Assembly (NCBI RefSeq): GCF_047303325.1
Contig: NZ_JBKBEX010000004.1
Location: 124,001-188,000, forward strand
Reading direction: 5' to 3'
Origin: Polaromonas sp047303325
GTDB lineage: Bacteria; Pseudomonadota; Gammaproteobacteria; Burkholderiales; Burkholderiaceae_C
Length of the DNA stretch: 64,000 bases
Shown in pieces: positions 43,545 through 51,503 of the stretch. Made by a program: the position numbers and the translations under genes. The stretch's first letter is position 1. Each line of letters starts with the position of its first letter. The notes beneath the pieces are model-generated. The model was not told the origin of the DNA. It made no database searches and saw only the letters and a program-made list of their open reading frames with translations.

Positions 43545-45037
43545 TGGAGCGGCGTATCGTCATCTGCGCGCCCACCGGGCGGGATGCGGCGCTGACCGCC
43601 AGAGTGCTGCAGTCCGTGGGCATCCACAGCATCGTTTGCCCGACCAGTGAGGAACTCATGCGGCAACTGCCGCTGGGCGCCGGCGCGCTGCTGCTGGTCG
43701 AGGAGGTCGTCAGCGGCGCGGCCATGCGGCCGCTGGCGGACTATGTGGCCTCGCAGCCCACATGGTCGGACATTCCCATCTTGCTGCTGACCCGCAGCGG
43801 CGCCGATTCGCTGGACGTGCAGCGGGCCGTGGAGCACCTGGGCAACGTGACGCTGGTGGAGCGGCCGGTGCGCACCATCGCGCTGATCACGGCCACGCGT
43901 TCGGCCGTGCGCGCGCGTGAAAGGCAGTACCAGGTGCGCGACGCCGACAAGCGCAAGGACGAGTTCCTTGCCACGCTGGCGCATGAACTGCGCAACCCGC
44001 TCGCGCCGATCCGCACCTCCATGGGCATTCTCAAGCACCTGCACCCCGATTCGGGCCAGGTGACGCAGTTGCGCAATGTGGTGGACCGCCAAGTCTCCCA
44101 CCTTACGCGGCTTGTGGACGACCTGCTGGACGTGGCCCGCATCACCAGCGGCAAGGTAATGCTCAAAAAAGGGCGGATCACGCTGCAGTCGGTGATCAAC
44201 CACGCGGTGGAGATTTCCGGCTCCGCCATGGAGAGCAAGCAGCACAGGCTGGAGGTGCTGGAGCCGGATGGCGTCCATGTCCTGGACGCCGACCATGCGC
44301 GCCTCGTGCAAAGCGTGGCCAACCTGCTGGTCAATGCCGCCAAATTCACGCCCGCTGGCGGGCATATCGTGCTGCGTGCGGACGTCGCGGGGCCCGTGGT
44401 GACTTTCCGCGTGAAGGACAACGGCGTAGGGCTGGAAGCGGCCTCGCTCGGGAGGATCTTCGACCTGTTTGCCCAGACGCCCGTGCCCGGCGAAGCGCCG
44501 ACCGGCCTGGGCATAGGCCTGAGTCTGGCCAGGCAGTTCGCCGAGATGCACGGCGGAACTCTGCAGGCGGCCAGCGAAGGCCTGGGCCGCGGCAGTGAGT
44601 TCGTGCTGGCATTGCCGGTGGTGCTGGAGGGCGAGCGGCCTGAGGCGCCCCCGCAAGCCGACGGCGCCACCCCGCCCGCCGGCACCAAAAAAATCCTCGT
44701 GGTGGACGACAACGTGGACGCGGCCAACACATTGGAGGTCTTGCTCGGCATGGACGGGTTCACCGTCACCACAGCCTACGACGGCGTCGCCGCCGTGGCC
44801 GCCGCCGGGGCCGACCGGCCGGATGTGGTGGTCATGGACATCGGCATGCCCGGCATGAACGGCTACGACGCGGCGCGCCTGATACGCCAGCAGCCGGGCA
44901 ATGAAAAAGTCATCCTCATTGCCGTCACCGGATGGGGCCAGTCGACCGACAAGACCCGCGCCAGCCTGGCGGGGTTTGACCACCACTTGGTCAAGCCTGT
45001 CGATTACGACAGGCTGATGTCCTGCCTTTCGGGCTGA
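43544..45037 (+). CDS. Hybrid histidine kinase with N-terminal pseudo-receiver and C-terminal receiver
   Basis: 497-residue cytoplasmic kinase, GTG start overlapping the KaiC-like stop by one base. Residues 1-120 look like a receiver whose phospho-Asp is replaced (LLLVEEVVS) and whose acidic pair is missing. A HisKA domain follows with His147 in LAHELRNPLAPIR, then HATPase boxes (NLLVNAAKFTPAGG, VKDNGVGL, GLGIGLSLA), and a full receiver with Asp432 in VVVMDIGMPG and LVKPVD. No membrane segment is seen, so the input is probably the KaiC-like partner or the pseudo-receiver. The downstream output is unknown. Confidence 0.9.
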   Translation: MERRIVICAPTGRDAALTARVLQSVGIHSIVCPTSEELMRQLPLGAGALLLVEEVVSGAAMRPLADYVASQPTWSDIPILLLTRSGADSLDVQRAVEHLGNVTLVERPVRTIALITATRSAVRARERQYQVRDADKRKDEFLATLAHELRNPLAPIRTSMGILKHLHPDSGQVTQLRNVVDRQVSHLTRLVDDLLDVARITSGKVMLKKGRITLQSVINHAVEISGSAMESKQHRLEVLEPDGVHVLDADHARLVQSVANLLVNAAKFTPAGGHIVLRADVAGPVVTFRVKDNGVGLEAASLGRIFDLFAQTPVPGEAPTGLGIGLSLARQFAEMHGGTLQAASEGLGRGSEFVLALPVVLEGERPEAPPQADGATPPAGTKKILVVDDNVDAANTLEVLLGMDGFTVTTAYDGVAAVAAAGADRPDVVVMDIGMPGMNGYDAARLIRQQPGNEKVILIAVTGWGQSTDKTRASLAGFDHHLVKPVDYDRLMSCLSG

Positions 45038-45406
45038 GATGCCAGGATGGGTGCTGGGGGCCGATTCGAGCTTGTCCTACACGGAATTCCTCTCCTGCTG
45101 ACGGCTTGTCACCCTTGCCGGCCCCTAAAGTCGAAGTTCATCCACTCCGAGCCCCAACGGGCTAGCAAGATGTTTCTAGACAGTTTTCCACGCGAGGAGG
45201 CGCAGGATAGCCGTGCCATGCGCCCGGCACGTGAGCCGGTGGTCGAGCCGGTCCGCTCCCGCCATCCTTGGCCGTTTCCGGTGTCCGGCAAGCATTTCGG
45301 TCTGCCCAAGCCACCCTCGGGGCCGCAATCAGGCGCACCCGGCAGCAGTTTTGTCACTTGATGGATTTGCGCGAGTTCCGCCGGTCCGTGAGCAAAGGAG
45401 AGGGAG
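45038..45406. other. 369-base region between hybrid kinase and small ORF
   Basis: No supported gene. An in-frame stretch of about 100 codons exists (45047-45361) but has no ribosome site and an odd Pro/Arg-rich composition. The right end bears the aggagaggg ribosome site of the small gene. Confidence 0.4.
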
Positions 45407-45613
45407 ATGAACGCAAAAACCAGTGCGCAGCCGCAAAGCCGCCATGCCGGCGGCCCGAAAAAGCCCGTGGTCAAGCCCGGCAAAAGCCTCTCCGATGAAT
45501 TCGGCAGGGAGGGTACCAACAAGACCATTGCCGAACCCAAAGCCGACAACGAGCCCTCCGAAGAACTGGGCAATACCCGGCATATCGGCAAGACGCCTTA
45601 CACGCGCGGCTAG
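45407..45613 (+). CDS. Small basic hypothetical protein (68 aa)
   Basis: Hydrophilic 68-residue protein rich in Lys, Pro, Glu and Asn, with no Cys, membrane segment or known domain. The strong ribosome site aggagaggg directly before the ATG supports translation. Its charge pattern (basic first half, acidic patch SDEFGREGTNKTIAEPKADN) suggests a disordered protein. It lies between two histidine-kinase genes. It is not a family I recognise. Confidence 0.6.
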   Translation: MNAKTSAQPQSRHAGGPKKPVVKPGKSLSDEFGREGTNKTIAEPKADNEPSEELGNTRHIGKTPYTRG

Positions 45614-45773
45614 GCTTTTTCAGCGATCGCGATGATGCTGGAATTGCCGCTGTCGACGCTCCCGCTGACTGGCGGCCGGGCATCGGCCCTGCTGCGCTAA
45701 GCCTGTTTCGCTGCAACCGGCCGCGAAAGCCGATCCCGAGTGGGCCGCAGACTGTGCGATAGGCGAGCGCGCC

Positions 45774-47147
45774 TTAGGCCGCGTTGTCCGCCACATGAGC
45801 CGCCGCGGTGCGCAGCACCACCAGGGGCAGGGTGGCCGAGACGGTCGTACCCTTTTCCGTGGAACTGATCTCCAGGTGGCCGCCCGAGGCCTCCACCCGG
45901 TGGCGCATGCCCTGCAGGCCGTGGCTGGATGCCTGCACGGCCTGCGGATCGAAGCCCCGGCCGTCGTCGTGCACGGTCACGATGATGTAGTCCTTGTAGC
46001 TCAGCAGGTTGATTTCCACGTTCTGCGCCTGCGCATAGCGGGCAATATTGGTCAGGGCCTCCTGGGCCAGCCGGTAGACCGTCAGCTGTATGGTTTCGTC
46101 CAATTCCGCTGGTTCAAGGTTGGTGACAATGCTCAAGCCCGAACGCTGGGCGAACTCTCGCGTCAGGATCTCCAGGGCCGGCAGCAGCCCGAGGTTGGAC
46201 AGCGAGGAAGGGCGAAGGTCTTCGATGATGCGCCGCTTCAGGGCGATGCCGCTGTTGAGCGTTTCAATCAGGTGCTCGATGCGGGCCGGCAAGTCGCCGT
46301 TTTCGCCGGACAGCTTGGCTTTGATGCGCGTGATATCGAGCTTTGCGGCCGTGAGCAGCGCGCCGAGTTCGTCGTGGAGTTCGCGCGCCAGGTGCTCTCT
46401 TTCCTGTTCCCGGACCTGCTGCAGGTGGGTGGCCAGTTCGGCCAGGCGGCTGGTGCGCTCCTTGACCTGGACGTTCAACTGGTCGCGCTCGGCCTGCAAT
46501 GCCAGCTGCTGGCGCTGCCCGGCCTGGTCCAGGGCGGCGGTCTGGCGCAAATACAGCCAGAAGGCCACAAAGGCGACGGTCGCCACCAGGGTGATGCCTA
46601 TGCGCGTGAGCAGCAGCGAGCGCCGGACTTCCGCGTAGCCCCTGGCGGTGTCCTGGTTGGTTTCTTCGATGAGCCGGCCGGCGCTGTCGCGTATGGCGTC
46701 CATTTGCTCCTTGCCCACCTCCGTGGTCAGAACAAAACGCCAGGCCTCGTCCTTGCCTTCGTTCTTCATGCGGATGGACAAATCCATTTCAGCCAGCTTG
46801 CGCTGCACCGTCCGTCCCAGCAGCGACAGCGTGCTGGCCTGGTCCGGGCGGGCGGCGAGCAGCTCGCGCAGCTGGTCCTGCGTCTGGCCTATGTCCGCGA
46901 TGGCGGCTTTGTAGGGCTCCAGGTACATGGTGTCGCCCGTCAGCAGGTAGCCTCGCTGACCGGTCTCCGCGTCGAGCACATCGCGCAGCAGCCGCTGGAC
47001 ATGGCTGCGTGTGAGGTGGGCATGCGCCACCTCATCCATCGCATCCATGGATTTGTCGTACGACAGTTCGCTGATGCCGATCAGGGTGAGCACGGCGATC
47101 AAGGCGCAGGCAACATTGACGGCCATTTTGCGGGGGGTGCTTCGCAT
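45774..47147 (-). CDS. Sensor histidine kinase with CHASE3 domain (NarX-type HisKA_3)
   Basis: 457-residue inner-membrane kinase. Two transmembrane segments (about 9-27 and 182-200) frame a periplasmic CHASE3 sensor (RDVLDAETGQRGYLLTGD is typical). The cytoplasmic part has a coiled segment, then HisKA_3 with His258 in LARELHDELGALLTAAKLDI and HATPase (LTVYRLAQEALTNIARYA, VHDDGRGFD, GLQGMRHRVEASGG). This subtype usually pairs with a LuxR-type response regulator, which is absent nearby, so it is an orphan or works with a distant partner. Its gene converges on the small ORF. Confidence 0.92.
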   Translation of the reverse strand: MRSTPRKMAVNVACALIAVLTLIGISELSYDKSMDAMDEVAHAHLTRSHVQRLLRDVLDAETGQRGYLLTGDTMYLEPYKAAIADIGQTQDQLRELLAARPDQASTLSLLGRTVQRKLAEMDLSIRMKNEGKDEAWRFVLTTEVGKEQMDAIRDSAGRLIEETNQDTARGYAEVRRSLLLTRIGITLVATVAFVAFWLYLRQTAALDQAGQRQQLALQAERDQLNVQVKERTSRLAELATHLQQVREQEREHLARELHDELGALLTAAKLDITRIKAKLSGENGDLPARIEHLIETLNSGIALKRRIIEDLRPSSLSNLGLLPALEILTREFAQRSGLSIVTNLEPAELDETIQLTVYRLAQEALTNIARYAQAQNVEINLLSYKDYIIVTVHDDGRGFDPQAVQASSHGLQGMRHRVEASGGHLEISSTEKGTTVSATLPLVVLRTAAAHVADNAA

Positions 47148-47216
47148 GGGAGCTTTCCTGGAGTTCTTGAAATGGCGCCGCCGGCCGGGCGCAGGCCTGT
47201 CTTAAGTCAAAGCATG

Positions 47217-47238
47217 AAAAAAGCCACCCGAAGGTGGC
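47217..47238 (-). terminator. Rho-independent terminator downstream of metK
   Basis: 6-bp stem GCCACC/GGTGGC with a 4-nt CGAA loop and six T in the leftward direction. It lies 173 bases after the metK stop, with the repeat copy between, and before the histidine-kinase gene. Confidence 0.8.
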
Positions 47239-47324
47239 TCTATGTTGCTGGCATTTCGCGGGCTGCGGCGTAGGACGCCGCCTTGCCGCCGATGTGGTTG
47301 CGACGGCCTTGGCTGTCGTTTTAG

Positions 47325-47375
47325 CTCCGGCACGGGCTTTCAGCCCTTAACTTCGCTGCGCGAAGTGAGCCTGCG
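47325..47375. repeat. Palindromic intergenic repeat, copy B
   Basis: Second copy of the element at 41228-41277: CTCCGGC, GGGC-TTTC-GCCC, TTAACTTCGC-TG-CGCGAAGT and GAGCCTGCG. It lies 36 bases after the metK stop. Confidence 0.65.
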
Positions 47376-47410
47376 CTGAAGAACTGATACCGGGCTTTCG
47401 CCCGGCGGCC

Positions 47411-48595
47411 TTACAGACCGGCTGCAGCGCGAAGCGCAGCAGCTTTATCAGTTCTTTCCCACGTGAATTCCGGTTCGTCGCGGCCGAAGTGGCCGTAGGC
47501 TGCCGTCTTTTCGTAGATGGGGCGCAGCAGGTCCAGCATCTGGATGATGCCCTTGGGGCGCAGGTCGAAGTGTTCGTTGACCAGGGCCGAGAGCTTTTCG
47601 TCGGAGATCACGCCCGTGCCTTCGGTATAGACCGTGACGTTCATGGGCTTGGCCACACCGATGGCGTAAGCCACCTGGATCTGGCACTGCCGGGCCAGGC
47701 CGGCCGCCACGATGTTCTTGGCGACGTAGCGGGCGGCGTAGGCGGCCGAGCGGTCCACCTTGCTGGGGTCCTTGCCGCTGAAGGCTCCGCCACCGTGCGG
47801 GCAGGCGCCGCCGTAGGTGTCGACGATGATCTTGCGGCCGGTCAGGCCGCAGTCGCCCTGAGGGCCGCCGATGACGAAGCGGCCGGTCGGATTGATCAGG
47901 TAACGAGTGTCCTTGGTCAGCATGCCCTTGGGCAGCACCGGCTTGATGATTTCCTCGATGATGGCTTCGTTGAAAGAGGCCTTCATCTTGTGCGGGGTTT
48001 CGCTCTGGTCGGGGCTGTGCTGGGTGGACAGCACCACGGTGTCAATGCTGTGCGGCTTGCCGTCCACGTAGCGCATGGTGACCTGGCTTTTTGCGTCGGG
48101 GCGCAGGAAAGGCAGGCGGCCGTCCTTGCGCAACTGGGCCTGGCGCTCGACCAGGCGGTGCGCGTAATAGATAGGCGCGGGCATCAGGTCCGGCGTTTCG
48201 TCGCAGGCGTAACCGAACATCAGGCCCTGGTCGCCGGCGCCTATGTTCAGGTGGTCGTCGGAAGCGTGGTCCACGCCCTGGGCGATGTCGTTGGACTGCT
48301 TGTCGTAGCAGACCATGACAGCGCAACCCTTGTAGTCGATGCCGTATTCGGTGTTGTCGTAGCCGATGCGCTTGATGGTGTCGCGCGCGACCTGGATGTA
48401 GTCGACGTGGGCGTTGGTGGTGATCTCACCGGCCAGCACGACCAGGCCGGTGTTGGTCAGGGTCTCGGCGGCGACGCGGCTGCGCGGGTCCTGCTTGAAG
48501 ATCGCGTCGAGAATCGCGTCGGAAATCTGGTCGGCGACCTTGTCGGGATGGCCCTCGGAGACGGATTCGGAAGTAAAGAGAAAATCGTTCGCCAT
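47411..48595 (-). CDS. metK: S-adenosylmethionine synthetase
   Basis: 394-residue enzyme making SAM from methionine and ATP. FTSESVSEGHPDKVADQISD contains the ATP-binding His, GAGDQGLMFGYA is the conserved hexapeptide region and GGGAFSGKDPSKVDRSAAYA the catalytic loop. The ATG at 48595 has GGAGTG seven bases upstream; a GTG nine bases earlier is an alternative. A 5' leader of about 110 bases starts with a stem-loop. Confidence 0.97.
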   Translation of the reverse strand: MANDFLFTSESVSEGHPDKVADQISDAILDAIFKQDPRSRVAAETLTNTGLVVLAGEITTNAHVDYIQVARDTIKRIGYDNTEYGIDYKGCAVMVCYDKQSNDIAQGVDHASDDHLNIGAGDQGLMFGYACDETPDLMPAPIYYAHRLVERQAQLRKDGRLPFLRPDAKSQVTMRYVDGKPHSIDTVVLSTQHSPDQSETPHKMKASFNEAIIEEIIKPVLPKGMLTKDTRYLINPTGRFVIGGPQGDCGLTGRKIIVDTYGGACPHGGGAFSGKDPSKVDRSAAYAARYVAKNIVAAGLARQCQIQVAYAIGVAKPMNVTVYTEGTGVISDEKLSALVNEHFDLRPKGIIQMLDLLRPIYEKTAAYGHFGRDEPEFTWERTDKAAALRAAAGL

Positions 48596-48672
48596 TGCGT
48601 ACACTCCATAAAGTTTGTCGGCGCGTTGCCGGCTGGGGTGCTTCGGCGAACGCTTTAGCAGTTTGGTTTAAT

Positions 48673-48718
48673 GTCGCCCTGCAAGTTGTTCAATAACTCG
48701 GCGACAGCCCTCATTATA
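48673..48718 (-). promoter_or_regulatory. metK promoter and 5'-end hairpin
   Basis: Leftward -10 TATAAT at 48713-48718 (no good -35), predicted start near 48706. The transcript then begins with a GTCGCC/GGCGAC stem (48700-48705 with 48673-48678) enclosing a second short stem. This could be a stability or regulatory element; it is not a SAM riboswitch class I can name. Confidence 0.4.
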
Positions 48719-48771
48719 AGACAGCCCATTTTCGGCTGGATTGGCCCCTCAATACCCCTTTTGCCTGATCA

Positions 48772-49635
48772 ATGCCCTGGTTGTTCCGATTTTTCGCCCT
48801 CTGGCCGCTGTCCGCCCTGCATGCGCTGGGCGCCGGTCTGGGCTGGCTGGTCTGGGCCTTGAGCCCGCGCTACCGCGCGCAATTCCGGGCCCATGTGGCG
48901 CAGGCCGGCCTGCCCTTTGAGCTGGCCCGCCCGGCGATCGCCGAGGCCGGGCGTTTTATCGCCGAACTGCCCAAGCTGTGGATGCGGCCCGCCACGGAAT
49001 CCTGCCTGGGCAATGTTCGCGTCGAGGGCCAGGCCCATGCGGAGCAGGCGTTTGCGCAAGGCCGTGGCGTGATTTTTTTCGGCCCGCATTGCGGCAGTTT
49101 TGAGCTGGGCCCGCAGGCGCTGGCTGAGCTGTACGGGCCCATCACCGCGATCTACCGGCCCGCGCGAAAGGCCTGGCTGGCGCGGCTGGAGCGCCTGGCG
49201 CGCGACCGCGCCAACCTCACCGTGGTACCGGCCTCCCTGAGCGGCATCCGCCTGATGCACAAAACCTTGAAGGCGAACCAGGCTGTGGCCCTGCTGACCG
49301 ACCAGGTGCCGCCGGAAGGATTGGGTGTCTGGGCGCCATTCTTCGGCAAACCGGCTTACACCATGACCCTGGCGGCGCGGCTGGCACTGCAAAGCGGGGC
49401 GGTGCTGCTGCCGGTGAGCTGCGAGCGCCTCCCGCATGGCAGCGGCTACTTCCTCAAGATATGGCCGGCGGTCCAAGGGGTCCAACCCGACGATGCCGGC
49501 AAGCCGCGAGCCGAACTGCTGCAGGCCGTGACGCAGATCAACCGCGCGATTGAAGCCATCGTACTGAGCCAGCCCGGCCAGTACTTGTGGGGCTACGCCC
49601 GCTACAAGACACCACGCAAGGAAGCACCGCTTTGA
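48772..49635 (+). CDS. LpxL/HtrB-family lauroyl acyltransferase, copy 1
   Basis: 287-residue inner-membrane acyltransferase for secondary acylation of lipid A. N-terminal hydrophobic segment (about 5-30), active-site HCGSFE (HX4D/E) in FFGPHCGSFELGPQ, IYRPARKAWL and the substrate loop LLTDQVPPEGLGVWAPFFGK follow the family pattern. It is divergent from metK, and the next gene is a related acyltransferase. Whether it is LpxL or another late acyltransferase cannot be settled. Confidence 0.88.
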   Translation: MPWLFRFFALWPLSALHALGAGLGWLVWALSPRYRAQFRAHVAQAGLPFELARPAIAEAGRFIAELPKLWMRPATESCLGNVRVEGQAHAEQAFAQGRGVIFFGPHCGSFELGPQALAELYGPITAIYRPARKAWLARLERLARDRANLTVVPASLSGIRLMHKTLKANQAVALLTDQVPPEGLGVWAPFFGKPAYTMTLAARLALQSGAVLLPVSCERLPHGSGYFLKIWPAVQGVQPDDAGKPRAELLQAVTQINRAIEAIVLSQPGQYLWGYARYKTPRKEAPL

Positions 49636-50528
49636 AGACTGCCCGCCAGATGGCCAGCCGGCTCGTAACCCGCGGCGGCATTCTTTTCATGCAACTGCTG
49701 GCTCTGGTGCCGCTTTCCTGGACACGCGCCCTGGGCGTGCTGCTCGGCTGGGTGTTGTATGCCGTGGTGAGTGCGCGCCGGCGTGTGGTGGACACCAACC
49801 TGGCCCTGTGTTTCCCGGCACTTTCCGCCGAAGAGCGGCGCCGCCTGAATGTGCAGACCTTTGTGTATTTCGCCCAGGCCTGGCTGGACCGCGCCTGGCT
49901 GTGGCACGCACCCAAAGCCTGGGTGCAGCGGCGCGTGCACCTGACGGGCGCGGTTGAGGAACTCGCGGGCAACGCGCCCACGGTGATTTTCCTGCCGCAT
50001 TTTGTGGGCCTGGATGCGGCCTGGACCGCGGTGGCACTGCAAATGCCGCGGCCTTCCACCACGATTTACACCGACCAGTCCAACAAGCTGGTGGACCGCT
50101 GGATACTGCGCGGGCGCCGGCGCTTCGGCAACCTGCGCCTGTTCGGCCGCGCGGCCGGCGTCAAACCCATCGTCGCGGCGCTGCGCGAAGGCCAGCCGCT
50201 GTATTTGCTGCCGGACATGGATTTCGGTCCCGACGATTCGGTGTTTGTGCCGTTTTTCGGCGTGCCGACAGCCACCGTGCCCTCGCTCTCGCGCTTTGCC
50301 AGGCTGGGCCGCGCCAAGGTGTTGCCGCTGCTGCCGCGCGTCACCGCCACCGGTTACGAGGTGCAGGTGTTGCCGGCCTGGGGCGATTTCCCCAGCGAAG
50401 ACCCGGTGGCCGACACCGCGCTCATGAATGCGCGGCTGCGCGACTACATTGAAACCATGCCGGCGCAGTACTACTGGGTGCACAAGCGCTTCAAGACCCG
50501 ACCTGAAGGCGACCCGTCGATGTATTGA
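49632..50528 (+). CDS. LpxL/HtrB-family lauroyl acyltransferase, copy 2
   Basis: 298-residue protein of the same family. N-terminal membrane anchor (LFMQLLALVPLSWTRALGVL), the HX4D motif in FLPHFVGLDAAW, IYTDQSNKLVDRW and LPDMDFGPDDSVFVPFFG. A TTG start overlapping the stop of copy 1 by four bases is favoured by AAGGA just upstream; the next ATG (49650) would shorten it by six residues. The tandem pair probably adds the two secondary acyl chains in sequence. Confidence 0.88.
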   Translation: MKTARQMASRLVTRGGILFMQLLALVPLSWTRALGVLLGWVLYAVVSARRRVVDTNLALCFPALSAEERRRLNVQTFVYFAQAWLDRAWLWHAPKAWVQRRVHLTGAVEELAGNAPTVIFLPHFVGLDAAWTAVALQMPRPSTTIYTDQSNKLVDRWILRGRRRFGNLRLFGRAAGVKPIVAALREGQPLYLLPDMDFGPDDSVFVPFFGVPTATVPSLSRFARLGRAKVLPLLPRVTATGYEVQVLPAWGDFPSEDPVADTALMNARLRDYIETMPAQYYWVHKRFKTRPEGDPSMY

Positions 50529-50549
50529 GCCGGCGCGGGCCTGCGGCCG

Positions 50550-51461
50550 CTAGCGCAGAAAATCCCGCAGGTATGCCGCCACCAAGGCCGGTTGCTCATG
50601 GACTATCCAGTGGGTCGCGCCGGCAATGCGCTGCAATGTCATTTGCGGTACGTAGTCTTCGAGGCCGTCCAGCAGGGCCGCCGGCAGGGCAATGTCGTCC
50701 ATGGCCCAGAGCACCAGGGTAGGAAGATGGATTTCCAGCATCTCGCGCGGAATCGTCACGGCGGCCGCGGCCGGGTCGTTGTGCGGCGGGCCCGGCCGGG
50801 GAGGGCGCAGCGGCGAGGCGCGGTAGTAGTTGCAGGGGCCGGTCAGGCCTCGGCGCCAAACTTCGCGGTATTGTTCGCGCACCGTGTCGGTGAGCCAGGC
50901 GTGCGGGCCGTCGGCCGCGCCCATGTGAGTGAAAAACTCCCAGAGGCGGCGAAAGTCGTCCTCGGCCAGCAGCGCCTCGGCGTCGGGGCGGATCAGGAAA
51001 TTCATATAGGCACTGGCGGCCTGCTGCGCCGGCGACTGCTGCAGCTCGCGCAAAAAAGTGCCGGGATGCGGCGAGTTGATGATGGCCAGTTTTTTCATCA
51101 GGGCCGGCTGGCCGGCCGCCAGGTTCCAGGCCACCGCGCCACCCCAGTCATGGGCCACCAGGCATTCGAGCTGGCCGCCCTCCAGCGCGATCAGCGCCGC
51201 GATGTCCTGCACCAGGTGCTTGGGCCGGTAGGCGGCGGCCTCGGCGGGCGCGCTGGACTGTTCAAAGCCGCGCAGGTTGGGCGCAATGCAGCGAAAGCCG
51301 CCGTTTTCAGGCCGGGCAAAGTGCTCGAGCAGGCCATCCCAGACAAAAGCGGCTTCGGGAAAGCCGTGCAAAAACATCAGCACGGGCCGGCCTTTGGCGC
51401 CGCTGGTGCGGCAGGACAGGCTGATGCCGTGGGGCAGGGCCTGCAAACAGGTTTCAATCAT
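50550..51461 (-). CDS. Alpha/beta hydrolase, epoxide-hydrolase-like
   Basis: 303-residue hydrolase. HGFPEAAFVWDGLLEHFA is the oxyanion block; the nucleophile elbow VAHDWGGAVAW has an Asp, as in epoxide hydrolases and haloalkane dehalogenases. MDDIALP and GATHWIVHEQP supply the acid and His. No signal is visible. Nothing nearby hints at a substrate. Confidence 0.87.
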   Translation of the reverse strand: MIETCLQALPHGISLSCRTSGAKGRPVLMFLHGFPEAAFVWDGLLEHFARPENGGFRCIAPNLRGFEQSSAPAEAAAYRPKHLVQDIAALIALEGGQLECLVAHDWGGAVAWNLAAGQPALMKKLAIINSPHPGTFLRELQQSPAQQAASAYMNFLIRPDAEALLAEDDFRRLWEFFTHMGAADGPHAWLTDTVREQYREVWRRGLTGPCNYYRASPLRPPRPGPPHNDPAAAAVTIPREMLEIHLPTLVLWAMDDIALPAALLDGLEDYVPQMTLQRIAGATHWIVHEQPALVAAYLRDFLR

Positions 51462-51503
51462 GGCGCTACGCTTTCTATCCGGGGCCGAAAGCGCCGGCCG
51501 GCC

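Noticed and set aside
45047..45361. 104-codon frame between the hybrid kinase and the small gene
   Set aside because: No ribosome site, Pro/Arg/Ser-rich composition, and overlapping frames of similar quality.
48605..48771. SAM or SAH riboswitch upstream of metK
   Set aside because: Hairpins exist but the conserved cores of classes I know could not be matched; kept only as a structured leader.
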